A DNA stretch of 64,000 nucleotides from assembly GCA_964202965.1 (NCBI GenBank), contig CAXNKG010000010.1, positions 11,811-75,810 of the forward strand. The letters are read 5' to 3'. Numbering within the stretch: position 1 is the first letter of the stretch; every line of letters starts with the position of its first letter. The position numbers and the translations under genes are program-made. This document shows, piece by piece, positions 1 to 7,486 of the stretch. This DNA is from CAXNKG01 sp964202965. Its GTDB lineage: Bacteria; Acidobacteriota; Vicinamibacteria; Vicinamibacterales; UBA2999. Under the pieces are notes generated by a model. The model made no database searches. It saw only the letters and a list, made by a program, of their open reading frames with translations, and was not told where the DNA came from.

Positions 1-617
1 AGCACTTGCTCGGCGAGCCACAGGTCGAAATCGTCGTCGATATCGATGCCCTCCTCGCGGCTCGTCTCGACCGTAGCCAGGTGATCACCAAGCCATCGTC
101 CGGCACGTACAAGGTCGGCCTTCAACACGTACACATTCCCGTTGTCGACCATTCGCGGGCGTATGTCCTGTCGCCGGGGCATATCCGCCCCGTACTCGTA
201 CGAGTAGTCGCGATGGACCGTGCCAAGAGAATCAGCACCCGTCTCCGCAAAGCGCTCGATGCAACGGTCGACCAGGCCGTTCCGCCTGATGGGCGATGTC
301 GGATTCAGGAGGACGATCGTGTCCCCAGGAATATGAGTCAAGGCGTGTTGGACGACCGCCACCGTGCTCGCATCGTCGGTCGCCAGCTCGGGCGGGCGCT
401 CGAGTACTTCAGCGCCATGTGCGCGGGTCACTCGCGCGATCTCGGCATCTTCGGTGGACACGACACACCGGTCGAGTCGAGCGGATCTGAGTGCCGCCTC
501 AATCGACCAGACGAGCAGAGGCTTACCTGCCACGAGGCGCATGTTCTTTCGCGGCACGCCCTTGCTTCCCCCGCGCGCGGGGATCACGGCGATCACTGGG
601 CCCTTCGGCACCGTCAC
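1..617 (-). CDS. CMP-nonulosonate (sialic-like acid) cytidylyltransferase, 3' end cut off
   Basis: The protein activates a nonulosonic acid with CTP to give the CMP-sugar donor, in the cytoplasm. The N-terminal nucleotide-binding signature IPARGGSKG is at residues 12-20, and LLNPTSP follows near residue 104, as in the NeuA/PseF/LegF family. About 205 residues are visible; the C-terminus runs off the left edge. The GTG start at 617 overlaps the stop of the upstream aminotransferase as GTGA, which supports this start and translational coupling. It is the last visible gene of a long minus-strand operon containing a NeuB/PseI-type synthase and a PseG-like hydrolase. The family assignment is firm. 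Whether the sugar is pseudaminic, legionaminic or another nonulosonate cannot be decided from this gene. Confidence 0.88.
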   Translation of the reverse strand, partial: MTVPKGPVIAVIPARGGSKGVPRKNMRLVAGKPLLVWSIEAALRSARLDRCVVSTEDAEIARVTRAHGAEVLERPPELATDDASTVAVVQHALTHIPGDTIVLLNPTSPIRRNGLVDRCIERFAETGADSLGTVHRDYSYEYGADMPRRQDIRPRMVDNGNVYVLKADLVRAGRWLGDHLATVETSREEGIDIDDDFDLWLAEQV

Positions 618-1660
618 TGGAAGATCTCTGGAAGGGCACGTGCAATGGCATCCACCTCGCGGTCGGTCAGCGCCGGGTACAGGGGCACGGAGAGCGTCGC
701 CCTGTAGGCGGCTTCGGTGCCTGGAAACGCGCGAAACGATTCGCCGGCGAGGCGATGAAGTGGCCAAGCGACCGGGCGATCCACGGCGATCCCCAGACGA
801 CGTGCCCGTCGCATGCTTGCCGCCGCGCTCTCGGCGCGAACGGCGAACCGGTAGTAGATGGGCCGTGACTCTGGCGTAGCCTTCTGAAGGCGGGCCGGGT
901 CGACTGCATCAACGTACCGCGCCGCGATGCTCGACCGACGTCGAAGGGAGGTTCGCAGCCGATTCATCTGTCCAAGGGCAACGCCTGCAGTCAGATCACT
1001 CATCGCATAGTTGTATCGAACGGGTTTCAACGCCGGACGATCGGGTCCATCTAAATTACGCACGGCCCTCATGAGCTCACGTCGGCTGGTGCAGACGACG
1101 CCGCCCTGCCCTGCCGCCACGACCTTGGTGGCATAGAGCGAGAACACCGCAATGTCACCGTGCGACCCTACCCGTCGCTTGCGATACATGGCCCCGAGCG
1201 CCATCGTCGCATCTTCAAGGACCGGCAAGCCCAGGGACGCGAGTTCGTCCATCGGAGCTGGAAAGCCAAACGTGTGCGTCACGATCAGCGCCTTCGTGCG
1301 GCGAGTCATGCGGCGTGATACGAGTGCCGCCGTCGGGTTGAGCGTCTCCGGATCGACATCCACGAAGCGCGGCGTTGCACCGGTGTGCATCACTGCCTGC
1401 GCGACCGCAGGGCACGTGTATGACGGTACGAGCACCTCGTCACCTGCTCCGATCTTCAGAGCCAGGAGCGCGAGGTGCAGCGCTGTAGTTCCACTGGAAG
1501 TCGCCGCTGCGAACCGCGTTCCAGCGGCCAGGCAGATCGCACGTTCAAGACGCTGCACGAACGGCCCCCCCGCGATCTGCCGCGTACCCAGGATCTCCCG
1601 GATGTGCGCGAAGTCCGAAAGCCGGAGATCAGGCCTGGACTGCGGAATCACGTTCGACAT
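614..1660 (-). CDS. DegT/DnrJ/EryC1/StrS family PLP aminotransferase
   Basis: This is a PLP-dependent sugar aminotransferase of about 348 residues. The PLP lysine is in SLYATK (Lys179), followed by the glycine run GQGG. ATSSGTTALHLAL (about 53-65) is the typical PLP-phosphate loop region. The open frame extends upstream to 1828, but that part looks like antisense to the neighbouring gene. I chose the ATG at 1660 because homology begins there (MSNVIPQSRPDL), giving a 32 bp overlap with the PseG-like gene. In this setting it probably makes a 4-amino sugar precursor of a nonulosonic acid (PseC-like role), but a role on another sugar is possible. Confidence 0.85.
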   Translation of the reverse strand: MSNVIPQSRPDLRLSDFAHIREILGTRQIAGGPFVQRLERAICLAAGTRFAAATSSGTTALHLALLALKIGAGDEVLVPSYTCPAVAQAVMHTGATPRFVDVDPETLNPTAALVSRRMTRRTKALIVTHTFGFPAPMDELASLGLPVLEDATMALGAMYRKRRVGSHGDIAVFSLYATKVVAAGQGGVVCTSRRELMRAVRNLDGPDRPALKPVRYNYAMSDLTAGVALGQMNRLRTSLRRRSSIAARYVDAVDPARLQKATPESRPIYYRFAVRAESAAASMRRARRLGIAVDRPVAWPLHRLAGESFRAFPGTEAAYRATLSVPLYPALTDREVDAIARALPEIFQ

Positions 1661-2684
1661 CCTGCTGCACGATCGCGCAGATCCGTGTGGCGCCACACCC
1701 ATCCACGATCGAGCGGGCCACGGCGCTGTGCGCACGCCTGAGGTTTGGATCCTGGAGGCGCCCCAACGCGGCGAGCAGGGCGCTGCCGTCGACGTCCGCA
1801 CCACGACCAACCCAGAATCCGAAGCCACGCTCCTGGAACGCCTGCCCCTGCTCTGCCTCGTGAGGATCCTCGTGCGCCACGATGGCAGGAGTGCCGACGC
1901 ACGCGAGCTCGTAAAGAGTGTTGCCGCCAGCTGTTACCACCACGTCGGCCGTCGCGAACAGGTCCGCCAGCGAGGAGACGTCTCTATGCACGCGCCAGCT
2001 CGCGAGCGCCGTCGCGAGGCGTCGATCGATGTCCTGCTTCCACGCGAAGGCGCCGCCGAGCACGAGGTGGCGCTCAGCGCTGGACGGCCAAGCGTCGAGC
2101 ACGTCGAAGATGCGCCGCGTGGCGCCACTTCGGTCCACGCCGCCCATCGAGACGACCACCGACCGCACCGCGCCAGCAAACGACCGCTGGTGCAGGTGTC
2201 GCTCCGCGTACTCGGGAGCGAGCGGGAAGTATGCCGGGCCGGCAAACACGCGGGGACCGGCGCCGCCGTCATCATATCGATGCCGCTGATCAAGGATCGT
2301 CGGGTTGAATACGGCGTGGCAGGTCAGGCGTCGGCCGCCGAGTTCATCGATGCAGTACGTCGTCAGGCCCGCCCCTGACAGAGCGGAGAGCTGCGCGTCG
2401 GTGACGCACCGGAAATCGGTCAAGGCCAGGCGCACTCCCGACGTGCGAATGTATCGAGCGCAGGCGCGCAAGTCGTCTGGGCGAACGCTCTCGATGCGCT
2501 CCACCGGGCACGGTGCACCCTGGAGAATCGATGCGGGCACCTCGGCGGGAACGATCACGACAGGCCGCACACCCGATCGCTGCGCGGCCTCGGCGACGTG
2601 AAGCGTCTCGATCACATGGCCCGTCCCAATCGCGTCGTTCGCTTCGGCAAACAGCGCCAGGTCGGCGCTCAGACGAGATCCCAC
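1629..2684 (-). CDS. PseG-like UDP-sugar hydrolase / glycosyltransferase-fold protein
   Basis: The protein (351 aa) resembles PseG, which removes UDP from a 2,4-diacetamido-trideoxyhexose in pseudaminic acid synthesis and has a GT-B fold related to MurG. Visible family features are an early GTGH (EANDAIGTGHVIET, about 12-25), LTDFR, the mid-protein SMGGVD, and the C-terminal nucleotide-binding segment VVTAGGNTLYELACVGTPA. It starts with GTG at 2684, overlapping the synthase gene upstream by 16 bp, and overlaps the aminotransferase downstream. A hydrolase of this class beside a NeuB/PseI synthase favours a pseudaminic-type pathway over the legionaminic one, which uses a NeuC-like enzyme. Exact substrate is inferred. 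Confidence 0.75.
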   Translation of the reverse strand: MGSRLSADLALFAEANDAIGTGHVIETLHVAEAAQRSGVRPVVIVPAEVPASILQGAPCPVERIESVRPDDLRACARYIRTSGVRLALTDFRCVTDAQLSALSGAGLTTYCIDELGGRRLTCHAVFNPTILDQRHRYDDGGAGPRVFAGPAYFPLAPEYAERHLHQRSFAGAVRSVVVSMGGVDRSGATRRIFDVLDAWPSSAERHLVLGGAFAWKQDIDRRLATALASWRVHRDVSSLADLFATADVVVTAGGNTLYELACVGTPAIVAHEDPHEAEQGQAFQERGFGFWVGRGADVDGSALLAALGRLQDPNLRRAHSAVARSIVDGCGATRICAIVQQDVERDSAVQA

Positions 2685-3709
2685 GTCAGGACCTCGTCCT
2701 CGTCGATATCGCGCTTAGCGACCCGCCCGACGACGCGCTCGAGATCGCGTGGAGGGATCCCCGTACCGGGCCGCTTGATGACAATGTCGTCAAGCAGAAT
2801 TGTGTTTCCCTTGGAAATTCGACGACGCGCGATGCAGCTCTTGCGGGTCATCGTGCGCATGTCGCGCTCAGTGGCAGTCGGCGCCTTCTCACCCGAGCCC
2901 AGCATGGCGTGCGTTTCGCGAACCGCGGCCACGAGCGCACGCAACTCAGTGGGGTCTGCCGAAAAGCCGGCGTCTGGCACTGGAAGTCCCTTGTCGATCG
3001 TGAAATGGCGCTCCACAACGACGGCTCCGAGTGCGACTGCGGCCACCGCCGCGGTCAATCCGGTCGTGTGGTCTGAGTAACCAACGAGAACCTGAAACCG
3101 CGAGGCGAGTGAAGGGATCGTCCGCAAGTTCATCATCGTTGGATCGGCGACCGGATAGTTCGACACGCACTGGAGAAGCACAAGCTGGGGGTTCCCTGCG
3201 TCGCGAATCGCGTGAATCGCCTCATCGATTTCTTCGAGGGTTGCCATGCCACTCGAAATGATCATGGGCTTGCCGAGTCGCGCGACATACCGGAGATATG
3301 GCAGGTTCGTAAGGTCGTCCGATCCGATCTTGTAGAGGTTCGTCCCCACTCGTTCGAGCAGCTCCACATCATCTGGATGACTCGGCGTTGAAAATGGTAC
3401 CAAGCCACGCCCGCGGGCACGCTCGTAGACCGCGCGGTGCGTCGGCTCATCAATCTCAAAACGCTTGAACTCGGCGTGCTGGTTGCCGCCACCTGCCTCC
3501 GGTGGAAACTCGATCGTTCGCGTGGCCGTCGTGTCGGCGCGGAAGGTTTGAAGCTTGATCGCATCAGCACCAGCATCGGCGGCCGCGTCGACCGAAGCAA
3601 GGGCTTCATCAAGCGTCGTGAAGTTGTAGCCAAGCTCGGCCACAACGAACGGCGACGATTCCTGGCTGATCGTGCGCCCCTCGACGCTTATCGCAAGCTC
3701 AGAGCTCAT
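2669..3709 (-). CDS. NeuB/PseI family nonulosonic acid synthase with C-terminal SAF domain
   Basis: This enzyme condenses phosphoenolpyruvate with a six-carbon amino sugar to form a nine-carbon nonulosonic acid. The TIM-barrel part spans about residues 10-275 and carries VPFSTPSHPDDVELL, YKIGSDDLTNLP and the late barrel GYSDHTTG. The C-terminal 60 residues (GNTILLDDIVIKRPGTG) are the SAF/antifreeze-like domain. ATG codons at 3730 and 3709 are both possible. I prefer 3709 (MSSELAIS), which overlaps the WbqC gene by only 11 bp. Family assignment is strong; NeuB, PseI and LegI cannot be separated by eye. Confidence 0.9.
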   Translation of the reverse strand: MSSELAISVEGRTISQESSPFVVAELGYNFTTLDEALASVDAAADAGADAIKLQTFRADTTATRTIEFPPEAGGGNQHAEFKRFEIDEPTHRAVYERARGRGLVPFSTPSHPDDVELLERVGTNLYKIGSDDLTNLPYLRYVARLGKPMIISSGMATLEEIDEAIHAIRDAGNPQLVLLQCVSNYPVADPTMMNLRTIPSLASRFQVLVGYSDHTTGLTAAVAAVALGAVVVERHFTIDKGLPVPDAGFSADPTELRALVAAVRETHAMLGSGEKAPTATERDMRTMTRKSCIARRRISKGNTILLDDIVIKRPGTGIPPRDLERVVGRVAKRDIDEDEVLTWDLV

Positions 3710-4418
3710 CGCATCTGGCGGTCGCGGCATGCGGATTGGCTCGCTCGATCACACCGAGCGCGCGAGGCCCGACGTTGAACAGCAGGTCAACCGCCGAGAG
3801 CTGCGGGACGAATGGCTCATAGCGCTGGGCGTATGTCGGATGAACGAACTCGTGATAGCCAACGTCGATGCCAGCCTTCGCGAACGGTTCTTCGTCGAGA
3901 TACTCACGTCCAGAAACACCGGACAGATACGTACTCGCGCCGACAGTGACGCAAATCGCGGCCAGCAGCTCACTGCGTTGTCCCGCGATGGGCAGTGCTG
4001 ACGCCCGAACGAGCGTACGGCGGAGCCCAAACGCCCCCAACATCCATTCGATGACAGCCACGTTGAAATCAACGAGATGGCGCCATGCCTCGCCGTATAG
4101 GCGTTCGAGCGGCGCACAGACCTGGTCAAAGTGCGCAACAGCCGCGTAGTGCTGCTGGAGACTCCGCAGGTGCTTCCGGCGCCAATCGGTGGCGTCGTCG
4201 ATCTCGACCTGGTCTATTCGCTGACCGAAGCGTCCGGTCGTTCGGACGGGAACGGTCAGCCAACTCCACCCCTCGGCGGTCCTGATGCGATTGCGGTTCT
4301 GAAAATAATGCTTCTCGTACTGGACTGAATCGAGCAGAACCGTCACGTCGGCCTGGCGAATCTTGTCAATCAGACCAAGCCACGGAAGAAACTCCGGCTG
4401 GTGAATCGTGACGATCAC
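3699..4418 (-). CDS. WbqC family protein
   Basis: This 239-residue protein begins with the WbqC signature: IHQPEFLPWLGLIDKI at 5-20, then VLLDSVQYEKHYFQNRN and YLSGVSGREYLDE late in the protein. WbqC-like proteins are common in O-antigen and nonulosonic acid loci, but their reaction is not well established. It starts with GTG at 4418, 9 bp after the radical SAM gene stop, and runs 11 bp into the synthase gene, so it is co-transcribed. A role in acylating or otherwise processing the amino sugar is a guess from context. No signal peptide is visible, so the protein is probably cytoplasmic. Confidence 0.85.
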   Translation of the reverse strand: MIVTIHQPEFLPWLGLIDKIRQADVTVLLDSVQYEKHYFQNRNRIRTAEGWSWLTVPVRTTGRFGQRIDQVEIDDATDWRRKHLRSLQQHYAAVAHFDQVCAPLERLYGEAWRHLVDFNVAVIEWMLGAFGLRRTLVRASALPIAGQRSELLAAICVTVGASTYLSGVSGREYLDEEPFAKAGIDVGYHEFVHPTYAQRYEPFVPQLSAVDLLFNVGPRALGVIERANPHAATARCDEL

Positions 4419-4427
4419 TCTAGGTGA

Positions 4428-5507
4428 TCACTGCCCCACGACGTCCGGTCTGTTGATCATGGACTCGATTGTGATGACCCGTCCATCGACCTGAGCGGTG
4501 ACCGGCTGCGACGCGCGCGGCAGGAAACACTCGGCGCAGGCAGTGTAACGTTGAACACCGACGTGGGCGAGGTGCGCGCGTCGTGCGGCGCGCAGGGACT
4601 CGCCATTCCAGATGGCATGTACGCTCTCGTGATTCACGTCCCCGATGATGTGATGGGACATCTCATCGTGGATGCACAGTGACACCTTTCCGTCGGCGCC
4701 AACCGCGAGACGTTGCCACAGAACGGGGCAGGTGAAACGCTCCCGGTAGACAATCGTCGAATCGTTCCGCAGGTAGTCGAGCAGGGGATTGACGGCCACC
4801 TGATCGACAATGCCCCGGAAGGTTTCATAGAAGGCCTGCGGATTCTCCTTGACGGCCGGCCACACGCCCTGGATCTTCACGACCGGCTTGACTGCGCGTT
4901 TGCGTCGTTTGATCTCGTCGAACGATCGGATCTTCGCGACCGCATCCTCGAATACGGCAGGATGCCGGATGCGATTATAGGTCTCGCCCATCCCGTCGAA
5001 CGAGATCGTCAACCAATCAAGCCCGATGTCGACCAGTTCCTCGAACATGGCCGGCGTGAGCCGCAGCGCGTTGGTGAGCGTCGAGACTTCCTTAATCCCG
5101 CGGCGCTTGGCGTAGCGCGCCATTTCGACAAAATGGGGATTCAAGGTGGGCTCGCCCCGCCAGCTCAATCGGATCGAGAACGCGCCATGGTCCACGCATT
5201 CGTCCACAATCTTCTTGAACAAGTCCAGCTTCATGTACGTGAGCTTCACGTTCTGTTTGAACTCGTCGGTGATCGTGAAGCACATCGGGCACTTCATGTT
5301 GCAGGCGCTGCTGGCCTCGATGTCGACGTGGTCGGGAAAATCCGGAAGCGCGTGCAGTCGAGGGTAGATGTGCCACTTCACGCGGTTCCACCCGTAGCGC
5401 AGCAGATGTCCCTTGCCGCGCAACAGCGCAAATCTGACGGACTCGGCAGCCGAACCGAGGTACGTCTGGTCGTTGTCCCGATAGTCCGAGCGGAGCCAGC
5501 CGAACAA
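4428..5507 (-). CDS. Radical SAM protein with SPASM domain
   Basis: The CX3CX2C iron-sulfur motif SACNMKCPMC (Cys69, Cys73, Cys76) defines a radical SAM enzyme. The C-terminal cysteines (TCPVLW, VSLCIHDE, CAECFLPRA) form a SPASM-type auxiliary cluster region. The protein is 359 residues. The likely start is TTG at 5507, directly after the TAA stop of the epimerase gene. Related radical SAM/SPASM proteins occur in polysaccharide and nonulosonate loci, where they are thought to modify sugars (dehydration, epimerisation or deoxygenation). Its presence inside this operon suggests a sugar-tailoring step, but the substrate is unknown. Confidence 0.85.
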   Translation of the reverse strand: MFGWLRSDYRDNDQTYLGSAAESVRFALLRGKGHLLRYGWNRVKWHIYPRLHALPDFPDHVDIEASSACNMKCPMCFTITDEFKQNVKLTYMKLDLFKKIVDECVDHGAFSIRLSWRGEPTLNPHFVEMARYAKRRGIKEVSTLTNALRLTPAMFEELVDIGLDWLTISFDGMGETYNRIRHPAVFEDAVAKIRSFDEIKRRKRAVKPVVKIQGVWPAVKENPQAFYETFRGIVDQVAVNPLLDYLRNDSTIVYRERFTCPVLWQRLAVGADGKVSLCIHDEMSHHIIGDVNHESVHAIWNGESLRAARRAHLAHVGVQRYTACAECFLPRASQPVTAQVDGRVITIESMINRPDVVGQ

Positions 5508-6461
5508 TTACACTCCCGTTCCAGCCGTCATAAAGCCTTCGATTCGGCGCTGGGCGTCGTTGCGGCGCTCCTGTCGCGAGCGGTACCAGTCGACATAACG
5601 GCGAACGCCTTCTTCGAGCGGCGTCGTGGCCCGCCATCCGAGCTCGCGCTCAGCGCGAGCGCTGGAAATGACTTTGCCGGAGAAGTCCCCCGGACGTGCC
5701 GTGCCGAACTCGATCGTGACGTTGCCGACCAGCCGCTGCACCGTCTCGGCGACCTGGCGAATCGTGATCTTCTCGGTTCCGTCCAGGTTGTAGACCTTGT
5801 TCCGGCCCACCTCGCGCAGGGCGAGCACGTTCGCTTCGGCAAGGTCCTCCACGTACACGAACTGCCGAAATTGTAGGCCGTCGCCGGAGATCTTGATCGG
5901 TCCGCCTTCAACCGCCTGTCGCACGAAGGCAGGGATGACGGCGCGATCCCGGCCACGCGGTCCGTATGGAATGCCGTAGCGGAGAATCGTGACCGGCAGT
6001 TCGTACAGGCGGCTGTACGACTGGCAGTAGTATTCGCCCGCCAGCTTCGTTGCGGTGTACAGGTGTGACGGCGCGAGCAACGGAGTGTCTTCGTCAATCG
6101 TGCCGGCATGCGTGTCGCCGTACACCCAGGTCGTACTTCCGTACACCACACGTTCGAGCTTCGAGCGGCGCGCGGCCTCGAGGACATTGATCGTGCCACG
6201 GACATTGATGCTCTCCGCATAATGCGGCTCGGCGAACACATCGTTCACGTCGGCAACCGCGGCAAGGTGAAATACAGCGTCTATGCTGTGCATCGCCATC
6301 CGCATCGCTTCGAGGTCGAGCAGGCTACCATGATAGAACTCCACATCGCGGCGCTCCGGCACGACCATGTCGAACACGCGAACCTCGAATCCCTTGTCGC
6401 GAAGCTTGTCCACGACGTGCGATCCGATAAAGCCTGAACCCCCAGTGACTAGAACTTTCAT
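5508..6461 (-). CDS. NAD-dependent sugar epimerase/dehydratase (extended SDR)
   Basis: The 317-residue protein has the Rossmann motif TGGSGFIGS at residues 6-14 and a YxxxK catalytic pair in YTATKLAGEYY near residue 137, typical of UDP-sugar 4-epimerases and 4,6-dehydratases. Start: ATG at 6461 (MKVLVTGG), which overlaps the preceding aminotransferase stop by 4 bp (ATGA); the open frame upstream of it is not homologous. It lies between an aminotransferase and a radical SAM gene, so it may prepare a keto sugar for amination. It could be the 4,6-dehydratase step of the nonulosonate pathway, but the overall look is more of a generic UDP-sugar epimerase. Confidence 0.85.
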   Translation of the reverse strand: MKVLVTGGSGFIGSHVVDKLRDKGFEVRVFDMVVPERRDVEFYHGSLLDLEAMRMAMHSIDAVFHLAAVADVNDVFAEPHYAESINVRGTINVLEAARRSKLERVVYGSTTWVYGDTHAGTIDEDTPLLAPSHLYTATKLAGEYYCQSYSRLYELPVTILRYGIPYGPRGRDRAVIPAFVRQAVEGGPIKISGDGLQFRQFVYVEDLAEANVLALREVGRNKVYNLDGTEKITIRQVAETVQRLVGNVTIEFGTARPGDFSGKVISSARAERELGWRATTPLEEGVRRYVDWYRSRQERRNDAQRRIEGFMTAGTGV

Positions 6462-7483
6462 ACCGTGACACGCTCCCGAAGGTTGTCGGGGTGCACCGCA
6501 GGGTTGTAATAGAGCGGCACACACCAGTGATTACGGCTGACCCATTCGGCGTTCGGGAACTCGCCTTCCCTTCCCATCGTCCGATGACACAGTTCCTCGT
6601 AGACCTTGCCGGTGGATTTCTCAATCGGCTCGAAGACGACGTATTTGTACAACCCTGAAATCATCCCTTCCGGGAAACGAACCCTGTTGGGGAATCGGTC
6701 ATCAAGGTACTGCCGGGCGACCTCATTTTTCCATTCGACAACGGCCGGCATCCGGTCCACCTGCACGACGCCGAGCGCGGCGGTGAATTCCGACATGCGG
6801 TAGTTGAGCCCCACGACCGTGTAACCCGGCTTGCCGTAGTCGCGAAACTGGCGCGCGAATTCGATGAGTCCGGGGTGCGTGGAAACGAGCATTCCACCTT
6901 CGCCGGTCGAAACCGTCTTCGTAGCGTAGAACGAATAAACGCCGGCGTCACCGTACGTGCCTGGCTTACGGCCGTTCCACGACGCCCCATGCGCGTGAGC
7001 GCAGTCCTCGAGCAATATGATTTTGCGCGAGCGGCAGAACTCCGCGATGCGGAGAGTATCGAAGGCAATGTGTCCGCCGATGTGCACGAGCCACACCGCG
7101 GCGAGCTCGTGTTGCTCGGCCGCAGCGACAACAGCCTCGTAGCTGAGGCACAGATCGGTGCGGTTGCAATCCGCAAAGACGACATCGCCGCCGCCCTGTT
7201 GAATGGCAGAAGGCGTCGCCATGAACGTATTTGTGGGACACAACACTTTCTTGTCCCGCAGGTCGAAGTACTCCATGCAGGCGAGCGCCCCGCCAGCCCA
7301 GTTCGCGAACGCGACGGACGGCGCGTCATTCCAGGCCGCCCACTTCTCCTCGAACAACTGCGTGAATCTGGAATGCGACCACTTCTGATTGACGAAAATC
7401 TCGTTCCAGTATTTGAATACACGCTCTTTGTCGCGCTCATCGAAGCCTATTTTGAATGTCTGATAATCCACGTCGATCCTCAC
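6458..7483 (-). CDS. DegT/DnrJ/EryC1/StrS family aminotransferase (second copy)
   Basis: This is a 341-residue PLP-dependent sugar aminotransferase with Lys189 in SFYATK followed by GEGG. LLEDCAHAHGA (158-168) carries the aspartate that contacts the PLP ring. GTG start at 7483, 3 bp after the stop of the upstream fusion gene. Its sequence is clearly different from the DegT protein at 614-1660, so the operon encodes two separate amination steps. The C-terminal RNHWCVPLYYNPAVHP segment belongs to the substrate-binding end of the family. The substrate sugar cannot be told from sequence. Confidence 0.88.
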   Translation of the reverse strand: MRIDVDYQTFKIGFDERDKERVFKYWNEIFVNQKWSHSRFTQLFEEKWAAWNDAPSVAFANWAGGALACMEYFDLRDKKVLCPTNTFMATPSAIQQGGGDVVFADCNRTDLCLSYEAVVAAAEQHELAAVWLVHIGGHIAFDTLRIAEFCRSRKIILLEDCAHAHGASWNGRKPGTYGDAGVYSFYATKTVSTGEGGMLVSTHPGLIEFARQFRDYGKPGYTVVGLNYRMSEFTAALGVVQVDRMPAVVEWKNEVARQYLDDRFPNRVRFPEGMISGLYKYVVFEPIEKSTGKVYEELCHRTMGREGEFPNAEWVSRNHWCVPLYYNPAVHPDNLRERVTV

Positions 7484-7486
7484 GAT

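Noticed and set aside
1661..1828. Longer N-terminus for the aminotransferase at 614
   Set aside because: The extra 56 residues lie out of frame within the PseG-like gene and are unlike the aminotransferase family.
614..3709. Naming the genes pseC, pseG, pseI and pseF
   Set aside because: The sugar product is not settled and no clear pseB or pseH is present, so gene symbols would overstate the evidence.
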